From assembly GCA_030584085.1 (NCBI GenBank), contig CP129490.1:963511-1027510 (forward strand): a DNA stretch of 64,000 nt, read 5' to 3'. Below the pieces are notes generated by a model. The model made no database searches. It saw nothing but the letters and a program-made list of their open reading frames with translations, and was not told the origin of the DNA. Origin of the DNA: Melioribacteraceae bacterium. GTDB lineage: Bacteria; Bacteroidota; Ignavibacteria; Ignavibacteriales; Melioribacteraceae. A program made the translations under genes and the position numbers. Numbering within the stretch: position 1 is the stretch's first letter; each line of letters starts with the position of its first letter. Positions 9,538 to 18,396 of this stretch are shown piece after piece.

Positions 9538-10446
9538 TTGTATAGAGTTTGTGCTATTGTATTAAATTATAATGGATTTGAAGACACAATCGTATGTGTT
9601 AACTCGTTATTAAAGGCAACATATAAATACCTTGATATAGTTATTGTGGATAACGGTTCAAATAATAACTCTGTTGAAAAATTATCTCAAAAATTTCCTA
9701 AGCTGGAGATAATTGTTGCTAAAAAGAATTTAGGCTATGCTGGGGGAATGAATTTAGGCATTAGGTTCGCACTCCAAAAAAATTATGATTTTGTTCTCAT
9801 ATTAAATAATGATACGGAGGTAACAAATAATTTTTTAGAACCAATGCTAAAAGTATTTGAAGAAAATTCAAATATTGGAATTGCATCTCCCAAAGTTGGA
9901 TTATTCGACCGTAGAGAGATAATTTATTGTGCTGGTGCAGAGATCAATTTTTTCTTGTGTGGCGGAATTGCCCAGTATAAAGGCAAAAATATGCACGCAT
10001 ATGCGAATGAAAACAGATTCATCTCGATGGCAGAAGGTTGTTGTTTACTAGTAAAGAAAGAGGTATTTGAAGAAGTTGGCTTATTTGATGAAAAATTTTT
10101 CCTGTATTTTGAGGAAGTTGAATTCTCTGAAAGAGTTATTGAAAAATTTAAAATTGTGTATGTACATAACTCGATTATTTATCATAAAAGTGGCGGTGGT
10201 CTTGGCTGGTCTAATTACTCTCCACTTTATTATTATTATTATACAAGAAATCGTTTTATCTTTTTTAAAGATAAAAGCATATTAATCAAATTATATGTTT
10301 TCATATTTGCTTTACTGAATACCATTGGCAAATGGTTAGTTATTAAATTCAAATATTCTTCGACGGAAAAGAATATGAAGCGAGTAAAGGAGGCTCAAAA
10401 ATCTTTATTAAGTGGTTTTTCTGAGGGTTTAAAGAACTTCTTCTAA
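9538..10446 (+). CDS. Glycosyltransferase family 2 (second paralogue)
   Basis: 302 aa GT-A enzyme beginning at a TTG codon; a GGAG at 9528-9531 supports this start, and no upstream ATG is available. Motifs match the gene at 7344: IVLNYNGFEDTIVCVNSL, VDNGSNNNS, NLGYAGGMN, VLILNNDTEV, then YFEEVEFSERV, IIYHK and YYYTRNR. This indicates duplication of an ancestral rhamnosyltransferase-like gene and divergence to different linkages. It probably extends the repeat unit on undecaprenyl carrier. The sugar is unknown. Confidence 0.85.
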   Translation: MYRVCAIVLNYNGFEDTIVCVNSLLKATYKYLDIVIVDNGSNNNSVEKLSQKFPKLEIIVAKKNLGYAGGMNLGIRFALQKNYDFVLILNNDTEVTNNFLEPMLKVFEENSNIGIASPKVGLFDRREIIYCAGAEINFFLCGGIAQYKGKNMHAYANENRFISMAEGCCLLVKKEVFEEVGLFDEKFFLYFEEVEFSERVIEKFKIVYVHNSIIYHKSGGGLGWSNYSPLYYYYYTRNRFIFFKDKSILIKLYVFIFALLNTIGKWLVIKFKYSSTEKNMKRVKEAQKSLLSGFSEGLKNFF

Positions 10447-10467
10447 AATTATTCGAAAAAATTATAA

Positions 10468-11661
10468 GTGATTAAATTGAAAATTCTATTCTTATTATCA
10501 AGGTATCCATATCCGATCAACAAGGGCGATAAGCTTCGTGCTTATCATCAAATAAATAATCTGCGTAACAATAATGAAGTTCACCTAATAGCGATTAACG
10601 AAGAGCTAAATCAAAATAAGTATGAACACAATTTGGAAACTATTGCCGATTTCGTCACTATATTAAAATTGAGTAAGCTCCAAAAAATTTGGAATCTATT
10701 CCGATCAATTTTTTCAAAGTTTCCTTTTCAGACTGAATATTTCTACACTAAAAAAAATAAAATGATTATTGATTCTATAGTCGAAAGATATAAACCCGAT
10801 ATAATAATTTGTCAATTAATCCGAATGGGTAAATACCTTGAGTCAATTGATTCTGTTCCAAAAGTAATTGATTACATAGATGTGTTATCCAAGGGATTGG
10901 AACTTCGTAAATCGAGAGTGAGCTTTTTGCTAAAACCTATTTTCGATTCTGAGTACAAAAGAGTTTTAGAATATGAAGAAAAAGTGAATTCGAAATTTGA
11001 CGGTTCTATAATTATAACTGAAAATGACAAGAATGCACTTCCTATTAATAATAAATCTGGTGTAATGGTTGTTCCTAATGGTATTGAAACAGATTACTTT
11101 CAACCGGATCCAGAACTTAAAAAAGACATTGATTTGCTGTTTGTTGGAAATATGAGTTACAAGCCAAATATTGATGCAGTTGTTTATTTCATTGAATCAA
11201 TTTTCCCATTAGTAAAGCAAAAACATCCAAACTGTAAATTCCATATTGTAGGTTCTTCACCAAGTCTTCGAATTAAACGTCTTGTAAATAAAAGTGTAAT
11301 TGTGTCTGGTTGGGTTGATGATATTCGTCCATTTTATAACAGAGCAAAAATATTTGTTGCTCCAATGCAAATTGGAACAGGTTTACAAAATAAAATACTG
11401 GAAGCGATGTCAATGTCCATTCCTGCTGTTATCTCATCACATGCTGCTAAGGGAATTGAGGGTTGTTCTGCTAATACTGTTTTTATTGAAGATTCACCCA
11501 TGGAATTTGCAAATAGGATTCTAGAATTAATTGAGAATCCTATTTTGCGAGAAAAAATGGGTAAGGAATCTAGGCAGTTTGTGAAGAAGCATTATAGTTG
11601 GGAAAATATAGTAGGCGATTTTGAAAAATACTTGAATAAAATTGCTAATAGAGTAGAATGA
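10468..11661 (+). CDS. GT-B glycosyltransferase (TIGR03087-like, GT4 type)
   Basis: 397 aa two-lobed glycosyltransferase. The N-terminal FLLSRYPYPINKGDKLRAY resembles the sugar transferases associated with EpsH/PEP-CTERM-type exopolysaccharide loci. The C-terminal lobe carries VPNGIETDYF, LLFVGNMSYKPN, VSGWVDDIRPFYNRA and IGTGLQNKILEAM, the donor-binding region of family 4. The start is GTG at 10468. The stop overlaps the ATG of the next gene by four bases (ATGA), implying translational coupling. No exosortase gene is present in this window. Confidence 0.85.
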   Translation: MIKLKILFLLSRYPYPINKGDKLRAYHQINNLRNNNEVHLIAINEELNQNKYEHNLETIADFVTILKLSKLQKIWNLFRSIFSKFPFQTEYFYTKKNKMIIDSIVERYKPDIIICQLIRMGKYLESIDSVPKVIDYIDVLSKGLELRKSRVSFLLKPIFDSEYKRVLEYEEKVNSKFDGSIIITENDKNALPINNKSGVMVVPNGIETDYFQPDPELKKDIDLLFVGNMSYKPNIDAVVYFIESIFPLVKQKHPNCKFHIVGSSPSLRIKRLVNKSVIVSGWVDDIRPFYNRAKIFVAPMQIGTGLQNKILEAMSMSIPAVISSHAAKGIEGCSANTVFIEDSPMEFANRILELIENPILREKMGKESRQFVKKHYSWENIVGDFEKYLNKIANRVE

Positions 11662-12878
11662 AAAGTACAATTTCATGTTTACATGATATTATTGTTGTAG
11701 GTGCCGGAATTGTTGGTTTAGCAACCGCTTATACAATCCTAAAAGATAAGCCGAGTACAAAATTATTGCTTATCGAAAAGGAAAGCGGAGTTGCTAAACA
11801 TCAAACCGGAAATAATAGCGGTGTTATTCATTCAGGTATCTATTATAATCCGGGAAGTTTGAAAGCAATCAATTGTAAACGCGGTTATGATTTATTGTTG
11901 AATTTTTGTGATGAGAATAAAATAAAATATGATATCTGCGGAAAAGTAATTGTCGCGGTTTCAGAACATGAATTTGAACAACTTGAAAAAATTTATAATC
12001 GCGGATTGGAAAATGGATTAAAAGGATTAATTTTTCTAACTAAAGGAGAACTCAAAGAAAAGGAACCTCACGTTAATGGAATTAAAGGAGTTTTCGTTCC
12101 GCAAACGGGAATTATAGATTTCTTAGAGGTTTCAGTAAAGTTAAGTGAAAGAATCCTTGAACTTGGTGGTGAAATAAAATTCAATTCGGAAGTAAAAAAT
12201 ATTCAACAAGACAATAACAGAATTTCTGTGATATGTGATCATTTTGAAGTTGATACCAGATTTCTTATAACATGTGCCGGTTTGCAATCCGATAGAATAG
12301 CAATGTTAACAAAGCCTGACCTTGATATAAGAATTATTCCGTTTAGAGGAGAATATTATAAATTAAAAAATCATAAAAAGAATTTGGTAAACAATTTAAT
12401 ATACCCGGTTCCCGATCCGGCATTCCCGTTTCTTGGAGTTCATTTTACAAGAATGATTGACGGTGAAGTTGAGTGTGGTCCTAATGCAGTTTTTTCATTT
12501 AAGCGAGAAGGTTATTCAAAATATAGTTTGGATATAAAAGATACTTTTGAAAGTTTAACTTGGCCCGGATTTCAAAAAGTTGCCGCGAAATATTGGAAAA
12601 CCGGATTCGGTGAATTCTTCAGATCTTTCAGTAAAGATGCATTTGTAAAAGCTTTGCAAAGATTGATTCCCGAAATTCAGAAAGATGATATGATTCAAGG
12701 TGGAGCTGGTGTTCGTGCTCAAGCATGTAACAAGACCGGTGGATTAGTTGATGACTTCTACTTTGTTGAACAAAAGAATATTATTCATGTTTGTAATGCT
12801 CCGTCACCGGCAGCAACATCATCACTATCAATTGGTAAATATGTCGCGGAAAAATATTATTCACAGGTAGTTAATTGA
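11658..12878 (+). CDS. lhgO: L-2-hydroxyglutarate oxidase-like FAD-dependent oxidoreductase
   Basis: 406 aa DAO-fold flavoprotein. The FAD dinucleotide-binding motif GAGIVGLATAY lies near residues 15-25, followed by the LhgO-type QTGNNSGVIHSGIYY, which in this family places the histidine for flavin attachment or catalysis. Later motifs are VPQTGIIDF, CAGLQSD and a GGAGVRAQA end segment. LhgO oxidises L-2-hydroxyglutarate to 2-oxoglutarate, passing electrons to the membrane quinone pool. It is coupled on both sides by 4-base overlaps to a glycosyltransferase and to the initiating glycosyl-phosphate transferase, an unusual setting. A role on another 2-hydroxy acid or on a glycan precursor cannot be excluded. 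Confidence 0.85.
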   Translation: MKSTISCLHDIIVVGAGIVGLATAYTILKDKPSTKLLLIEKESGVAKHQTGNNSGVIHSGIYYNPGSLKAINCKRGYDLLLNFCDENKIKYDICGKVIVAVSEHEFEQLEKIYNRGLENGLKGLIFLTKGELKEKEPHVNGIKGVFVPQTGIIDFLEVSVKLSERILELGGEIKFNSEVKNIQQDNNRISVICDHFEVDTRFLITCAGLQSDRIAMLTKPDLDIRIIPFRGEYYKLKNHKKNLVNNLIYPVPDPAFPFLGVHFTRMIDGEVECGPNAVFSFKREGYSKYSLDIKDTFESLTWPGFQKVAAKYWKTGFGEFFRSFSKDAFVKALQRLIPEIQKDDMIQGGAGVRAQACNKTGGLVDDFYFVEQKNIIHVCNAPSPAATSSLSIGKYVAEKYYSQVVN

Positions 12879-14278
12879 ATAAAAGATTAGAAAAAATATT
12901 AGTTCTCATTGTAGATTTTTTAACCATCAATGCTGCATGGGCTACGTTTTTTCTTATAAGAGTTGAAACGGGTTGGTTTGAACTTTTTTCCGAACCTGCA
13001 TTCTTATTCCCGATGTTTGCTGTTTACTTTTATTGGTTGATACTTTTCATTTTTGTCGGAATGTATCGAACATGGTTTGCATATTCTCGGTTTGATGAAA
13101 TCACTTTGCTATTCAAGACTGCGTTCTTCGGAATTTTCATTTTGTTCTTTCTTATATACTACGACGACATGTCCCACAATGTAGCTTCAAATACACGATA
13201 CATGATTATTGTATATTGGGCTATCTTCTTTGTTTACGTTTCTATCGGTCGAATTTCCGTTAGAAGTATTCAGCGAAATATTCTTATTAAAGGTCTAGGG
13301 AGAAGAAACGCCTTAATAATTGGCTTCAACGAAAAAGCTCATCGAATTCATAATTCTATTGCAAATCACCGTGGACTCGGAATAGATGTTAAAGCTTACG
13401 TTGCCGTGAAAAAAGAAAATGTGGGAAAAGAACATCTCGGTATAAAAGTAATAGATACGACAGAGAATCTCAGAAGTGTAGTTGAAAACTATCAAGCTAA
13501 AGAAATTATCATTGGATTGGAACATCACGAAGAAGACATTTTTCTGAAAGTGATTGAACTTACCGATGGTTTAGATATTGGTATAAAGATTGTTCCGGAC
13601 CTTTATGAAATTATTAGCGGACAGGCGAGAACAACACAAATTTATGGTTTCCCATTAATTGACATCATGCCCCAATTAATGCCCGAGTGGGAAAAGAAAA
13701 TTAAACGATTGATGGATATCGGAATTTCATTAGCATTTTTAGTTTTTACTGCACCTTTAACATTATTGACTGCGATTGCAATTAAACTTGATAGTAAAGG
13801 TCCAATTTTTTACAAGCAAGAAAGAAGCGGATTGAATGGAAAAGTTTTTAAAATTTATAAATTCCGTTCCATGATAAATGATGCAGAGAAAGCTTCCGGT
13901 CCAATTTGGTCAATGAAAGACGATCCAAGAATTACAAGAGTCGGAAAAATAATGCGTAAACTAAGATTGGATGAAATTCCTCAAGTAATAAATGTATTGA
14001 AAGGAGAAATGAGTTTCGTCGGACCAAGACCGGAACGACCCTTTTTTGTTGAAAAGTTAGCCGAAGAAATTCCACTTTATAAAAGAAGATTAAGAGTTCG
14101 TCCGGGAATAACAGGATGGGCACAAGTTAAACACAAGTACGATGAATCGATTGAAGATGTAAAAGCCAAATTGCGCTATGATCTTTTTTATATCGAAAAT
14201 ATGTCGCTTCGCATGGATCTTAAAATAATTTTTAGAACAGTTTTTGTAGTACTCTTTGGAAAAGGTCATTACGAATAG
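12875..14278 (+). CDS. WcaJ-type undecaprenyl-phosphate glycosylphosphotransferase
   Basis: 467 aa initiating enzyme that transfers a sugar-1-phosphate from a nucleotide sugar to undecaprenyl phosphate. About four or five N-terminal membrane helices occupy residues 1-130. A Rossmann-like CoA_binding_3 domain begins near NALIIGFNEKA. The catalytic bacterial sugar-transferase domain fills the last 200 residues, with KFRSM at 329-333, the catalytic Asp-Glu dyad D366-E367 in RLDEIPQ, then SFVGPRPERP and PGITGWAQV. It starts with TTG overlapping the lhgO stop (TTGA). All catalytic motifs are intact, in contrast with the related domain at 15013-17001. Confidence 0.93.
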   Translation: MNKRLEKILVLIVDFLTINAAWATFFLIRVETGWFELFSEPAFLFPMFAVYFYWLILFIFVGMYRTWFAYSRFDEITLLFKTAFFGIFILFFLIYYDDMSHNVASNTRYMIIVYWAIFFVYVSIGRISVRSIQRNILIKGLGRRNALIIGFNEKAHRIHNSIANHRGLGIDVKAYVAVKKENVGKEHLGIKVIDTTENLRSVVENYQAKEIIIGLEHHEEDIFLKVIELTDGLDIGIKIVPDLYEIISGQARTTQIYGFPLIDIMPQLMPEWEKKIKRLMDIGISLAFLVFTAPLTLLTAIAIKLDSKGPIFYKQERSGLNGKVFKIYKFRSMINDAEKASGPIWSMKDDPRITRVGKIMRKLRLDEIPQVINVLKGEMSFVGPRPERPFFVEKLAEEIPLYKRRLRVRPGITGWAQVKHKYDESIEDVKAKLRYDLFYIENMSLRMDLKIIFRTVFVVLFGKGHYE

Positions 14279-14285
14279 GTGAATC

Positions 14286-15005
14286 ATGAAAAAAACACTC
14301 ATCATTATTCCAACATATAACGAGTTGAACAATATACAAAAACTTGTTCCGCTACTAAGAAGCGAATATCCGCAAGTTGATGTTCTTGTTGTTGACGATA
14401 ATTCACCTGACGGAACTGGAAAGAAAGTTCTTGAATTAGCGGAGAGTGATCCTCAAATTCATCTGATTGAGCGCGAAGGAAAACTAGGTTTGGGGACAGC
14501 TTATGTGCGGGGATTTAAATTCGCTTTGGAAAACGGATATGAAGCCGCAATGGAGATGGATGCTGATTTTTCGCATGACCCCAAAGAAGTGAAAAATTTT
14601 TTAAGAGAAATTGAAGAAAATGATTTGGTGATCGGAAGCCGATATATTAAAGGTGTTAACGTTGTTAACTGGCCCATGAGTAGATTGCTTCTAAGTTACT
14701 TTGCAAACATATACACAAAAGTTATAACCGGTATGCCGATCTATGATGCAACAGGCGGGTTTAAATGTTTTAGAAGAGAAGTTTTGGAATCAATCAATCT
14801 GGATAAAATCACTTCAAACGGTTATTCGTTCCAAATAGAAATGAACTTTAAAACTTGGAAAAAAGGTTTCCGCGTAAAAGAAATCCCGATCATTTTTGTC
14901 GATAGAGCTGACGGCAGTTCTAAAATGTCCAAGCATATTGTATATGAGGCAATATTTATGGTTTGGAAATTACGTTTCGCCAGCATGTTCGGATATTTAG
15001 ATTAG
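14286..15005 (+). CDS. Polyprenyl-phosphate mannosyltransferase-like GT2 (DPM1 type)
   Basis: 239 aa enzyme of the dolichol/polyprenol-phosphate mannose synthase family, with no C-terminal membrane anchor. Motifs are IIPTYNELNNI, VVDDNSPDGTG, the metal-binding MEMDADFSHDP, VIGSRYIKG, the acceptor loop DATGGFKCFRR, and the late EIPIIFVDRADGSSKMS. It is expected to load a hexose onto polyprenyl phosphate for use by periplasmic glycosyltransferases. ATG start, 7 bases after the WcaJ-like gene and 7 before the next. Family is firm; donor sugar (mannose or glucose) is not determined. Confidence 0.9.
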   Translation: MKKTLIIIPTYNELNNIQKLVPLLRSEYPQVDVLVVDDNSPDGTGKKVLELAESDPQIHLIEREGKLGLGTAYVRGFKFALENGYEAAMEMDADFSHDPKEVKNFLREIEENDLVIGSRYIKGVNVVNWPMSRLLLSYFANIYTKVITGMPIYDATGGFKCFRREVLESINLDKITSNGYSFQIEMNFKTWKKGFRVKEIPIIFVDRADGSSKMSKHIVYEAIFMVWKLRFASMFGYLD

Positions 15006-15012
15006 TTGGATT

Positions 15013-17001
15013 ATGGATTTATCAATAATTATAGTGAACTATAACGTAAAGGAATTTCTTCTAAATCTTCTCGATTCGCTTCACAAAGCTGTTTCCAAAT
15101 TTGAAAATGAAATTATTGTTGTAGACAACGCTTCGGATGACGGAAGTGTTGAATTAGTCAAATCAAGATTTCCGCAAGTAAAATTAATTGCTAATAAAAC
15201 TAATGTTGGATTTGGTGCTGCCAATAACCAAGCGTTGGAAATTGCATCAGGTAAATATTTGGTTCTTATTAATCCGGATACTATTGTAAAGGAAGACACT
15301 TTTACAAAATTAATAGACTTCATGGGATCAACTCCGGATGCGGGAATGGTCGGCTGCAAAGTTTTAAATCCCGATGGAACACTGCAACTTGCATGCAGAA
15401 GAAGTTTTCCCGGGCCGTGGACTTCGTTTACAAAAATTACCGGTTTGAGTAAGATTTTCCCTAACAGTAAATTATTCGCAAAGTATAACCTCACTTATTT
15501 GAACGAAGATGAAACTTACGAAGTTGACGCAATTTCCGGTTCATTCATGATGATGACCCGCGAAGTTTATCAAAAAACAAAAGGTTTCGATCCTCAATTT
15601 TTTATGTATGGTGAGGATTTAGATCTTTGTTACAGAACTCAAAAAGAAGGTTATAAAGTTTATTACGTTCATACTACAGAGATTATTCATTATAAAGGTG
15701 AAAGCACAAAGCGAAGCAGTATAGACGAGACAAAAGTTTTTTATGACGCGATGCATCTGTTTGTCCGGAAACATTTTTCATCTTTCTTTATTGTTGAATT
15801 GATCTTACGAGCAGCGATATTTTTTAGGAGATTCGTTGCGTTTTCAAATCTGTACCGGCTTGTAATTCTCGCAATCATACTCGATATGGTTGTTGGAACG
15901 ATTTCATTTCTATTTGCCGAAGAAATTTACAGCAATGAAAGATGGGAGGGATTCCCGGAAATTTTTAAACCTGCTGTTTACTTCGTCCCGGCATTTATTC
16001 AGATTATTATTTCTTCACTGATGAATTCATATCGCAAGGATGGTTTTTCTGTTCTTAGAAGCTCACTTTCTTTAATAGTCGGATTGATGGTAATAACTTC
16101 AATGACATTCTTCCTTAAGCAATATGCATTCAGCAGAGCTGTTGTTCTTATTGCATTCGGATTTATGTTATTGGGTTTTTCACTTTGGAGAATTATTGCT
16201 AAAACAATTTTTAAGATCGGACTTTCTGCAAATGAAAGGAAAAATAGAACACTGATTGTTGGAACAAATCAAAAAGCATTAACACTTACTAAAAAATTAA
16301 AATCCAGTTTGACTTCTATTCATCACATAATCGGAATGGTTGGAAGCAGCAGCAAAGATATCGGAGAAGTTATTGATAATTTTTCGGTTATTGGTTCTTT
16401 AGAAAACATCAAAAAAGTTATTCAAGAAAACAGAATCGATAAAGTAATTTTTTCTTCGGATGAACTTACTTTTAATCAAATGTTCAGTGTTGTTTCCAAA
16501 TGTCAAGGTATGAATGTTGAATTTGTAGTAGCAGGAAGTGAAATGGATTATCTTGTTGGTAAATCTTCAATTACGATGTTGGAAGATATTCCTTTACTTA
16601 AAGTTTATTATAACATTTCATATTTGCCTCATAAAACGGCAAAAGCTGTACTTGATTTTATATTAAGCTCTCTAATTTTACTTTTGGTTTACCCTTTGAT
16701 ATATTCGCACCATAAGTTGACCAAGAGAACTAGCGAATTCTCAAAATTTATTCTTAATGTTCCTAGAGTATTTTTAGGAAAGCTCAGTTTTGTCGGGCCA
16801 CAATCAAATAGTGAATTTGAGGGTTTGTATCTCGGTAAACCGGGATTGACAGGCTTGTGGAATATCGAAAACATTGATAAAAATGATGAGGAAGAAAAAC
16901 GCAAACTTGACATTTTTTACGCAAAGAACCAAAATATATGGTTGGATATTGAAATATTAAGCAGAACATTTTCGAATATGTTCATCAAACCGGAGAAATG
17001 A
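15013..17001 (+). CDS. Fusion: GT2 glycosyltransferase + degenerate WcaJ-like domain
   Basis: 662 aa. Residues 1 to about 235 are a complete family 2 glycosyltransferase ([58 protein letters not shown]). Next come four or five membrane helices and a Rossmann segment ([12 protein letters not shown]), as in WcaJ. From about residue 540 comes a remnant of the sugar-phosphate transferase domain: the membrane hairpin, SFVGP at 592-596 and PGLTGLWNI. Only about 30 residues separate hairpin and SFVGP, against about 80 in the neighbour at 12875. KFRSM and the Asp-Glu dyad are missing, so phosphotransferase activity is unlikely. The GT2 half should be active. The stop overlaps the accA start by four bases. 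Confidence 0.85.
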   Translation: MDLSIIIVNYNVKEFLLNLLDSLHKAVSKFENEIIVVDNASDDGSVELVKSRFPQVKLIANKTNVGFGAANNQALEIASGKYLVLINPDTIVKEDTFTKLIDFMGSTPDAGMVGCKVLNPDGTLQLACRRSFPGPWTSFTKITGLSKIFPNSKLFAKYNLTYLNEDETYEVDAISGSFMMMTREVYQKTKGFDPQFFMYGEDLDLCYRTQKEGYKVYYVHTTEIIHYKGESTKRSSIDETKVFYDAMHLFVRKHFSSFFIVELILRAAIFFRRFVAFSNLYRLVILAIILDMVVGTISFLFAEEIYSNERWEGFPEIFKPAVYFVPAFIQIIISSLMNSYRKDGFSVLRSSLSLIVGLMVITSMTFFLKQYAFSRAVVLIAFGFMLLGFSLWRIIAKTIFKIGLSANERKNRTLIVGTNQKALTLTKKLKSSLTSIHHIIGMVGSSSKDIGEVIDNFSVIGSLENIKKVIQENRIDKVIFSSDELTFNQMFSVVSKCQGMNVEFVVAGSEMDYLVGKSSITMLEDIPLLKVYYNISYLPHKTAKAVLDFILSSLILLLVYPLIYSHHKLTKRTSEFSKFILNVPRVFLGKLSFVGPQSNSEFEGLYLGKPGLTGLWNIENIDKNDEEEKRKLDIFYAKNQNIWLDIEILSRTFSNMFIKPEK

Positions 17002-17951
17002 TGGCTAAAAATACATTAGATTTTGAAAAACCTATACATGAGTTAGAAAATAAAATTGAAGAAATGCGTCGTTATGAAAACGACCTTGATATAAAAGATG
17101 AAATCCGAAATCTTGAATCGAAAGTTTATTCTCTAAAGAAAAGTATCTTCGAAAATTTAACAAGATGGCAGCGAGTTCAGCTTGCACGTCATGCTGAAAG
17201 ACCATATACTTTAGATTACATCGAAATGATGACAACGGATTTTATTGAACTTCATGGGGATCGACATTTTGGTGATGATAAAGCTATAGTCGGTGGATTT
17301 GCAAAGCTTGATGGTCAAAAAGTTATGATTATCGGTCATCAAAAAGGGCGCGATACAAAATCAAATCTTTATAGAAATTTTGGAATGCCGAATCCGGAAG
17401 GTTACCGAAAGGCATTACGCTTAATGAAGCTTGCAGAAAAGTTTAATACTCCGGTAATAACTCTTCTTGATACACCAGGTGCATTCCCCGGTTTAGAAGC
17501 TGAGGAACGTGGACAAGCTGAAGCAATTGCAAGAAATCTTTTAGAAATGAGTAGACTAAAAGTTCCGATAATTGTTGTGATAATTGGTGAAGGAGCCAGC
17601 GGTGGTGCGCTTGGTCTTGGAATCGGAGATAGAATTTTAATGCTTGAAAATACTTGGTATTCTGTAATCAGTCCCGAATCTTGTTCAAGTATTCTTTGGC
17701 GAAGTTGGGAATATAAGGAACAAGCAGCCGAAGCATTAAGATTAACAGCGGTTGATTTATTAGAACAAAAAATAATCGACAGAATTGTTCCCGAACCTTT
17801 AGGTGGTGCACATAAAAATTACACTGTAGTTGCAAACACTTTAAAGACAATACTTATTGAAGAATTGAACAATCTCAAGAAAATTAAACCTGATAAATTA
17901 ATTCAAAATAGATTGGATAAATTTGGTTCGATGGGGGAATTTGAAGAATAA
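16998..17951 (+). CDS. accA: Acetyl-CoA carboxylase carboxyltransferase subunit alpha
   Basis: 317 aa, normal length for AccA. With AccD it transfers CO2 from biotin-BCCP to acetyl-CoA, the first step of fatty acid synthesis. Typical segments are the N-terminal helical part ([17 protein letters not shown]), [32 protein letters not shown], the oxyanion region [15 protein letters not shown] and [11 protein letters not shown]. The start is ATG 16998 (GGAGAA just upstream) with a second ATG immediately after. It overlaps the glycosyltransferase fusion upstream by four bases and the thioesterase downstream by one base. accD is not in the window. Confidence 0.96.
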   Translation: MMAKNTLDFEKPIHELENKIEEMRRYENDLDIKDEIRNLESKVYSLKKSIFENLTRWQRVQLARHAERPYTLDYIEMMTTDFIELHGDRHFGDDKAIVGGFAKLDGQKVMIIGHQKGRDTKSNLYRNFGMPNPEGYRKALRLMKLAEKFNTPVITLLDTPGAFPGLEAEERGQAEAIARNLLEMSRLKVPIIVVIIGEGASGGALGLGIGDRILMLENTWYSVISPESCSSILWRSWEYKEQAAEALRLTAVDLLEQKIIDRIVPEPLGGAHKNYTVVANTLKTILIEELNNLKKIKPDKLIQNRLDKFGSMGEFEE

Positions 17952-18361
17952 TGTTGAAACATGTTACTACTATTCGTGTTCGTTATGCTGATACAGATAA
18001 AATGCAATTTGTTTATAATGGGAAGTATTTAGAATATTTTGAAGTCGGAAGAACCGAATTATTAAGAAGTACCGGACTAGCTTATTCTTTGTTGGAAGAA
18101 GATGGTTATCAACTTCCGCTGATTGAAGCCAAATTAATTTATAAAGCTCCCGCAACTTATGATGATGTTCTTGAAATTGAAGCGACTGTAAAAGAACTTT
18201 TTTCCGCTAAAGTTCATATTGAATATAAAATCAGAAAACAAGGTTCGGAAGAAATTATTACCGAGGGCTATACAACTCACATGTTTATAAAATCTGATTC
18301 AAAAAAACCTACTAGACCTCCCAAGATTTATATCGATGCACTAAGAAAATATTTTGATTAG
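17951..18361 (+). CDS. YbgC/FadM-type acyl-CoA thioesterase (hotdog fold)
   Basis: 136 aa, single 4HBT hotdog domain. The family motif RYADTDKMQFVYNGKYLEYFEVGRTELLR contains the catalytic Asp and the helix-start region. Such enzymes hydrolyse short- or long-chain acyl-CoA or acyl-ACP. The start codon shares one base with the accA stop (TAATG), so the two are translationally coupled, suggesting a function in fatty-acid or lipid metabolism alongside accA. Exact substrate unknown. Confidence 0.88.
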   Translation: MLKHVTTIRVRYADTDKMQFVYNGKYLEYFEVGRTELLRSTGLAYSLLEEDGYQLPLIEAKLIYKAPATYDDVLEIEATVKELFSAKVHIEYKIRKQGSEEIITEGYTTHMFIKSDSKKPTRPPKIYIDALRKYFD

Positions 18362-18396
18362 CAAGCAAGTTTTGTACTTATATAAGTCTTCAATAG

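Noticed and set aside
16998-18361. accA and the thioesterase as part of a polyketide-like lipid system
   Set aside because: Both are ordinary single-domain housekeeping proteins; no ketosynthase or acyl carrier protein is near.
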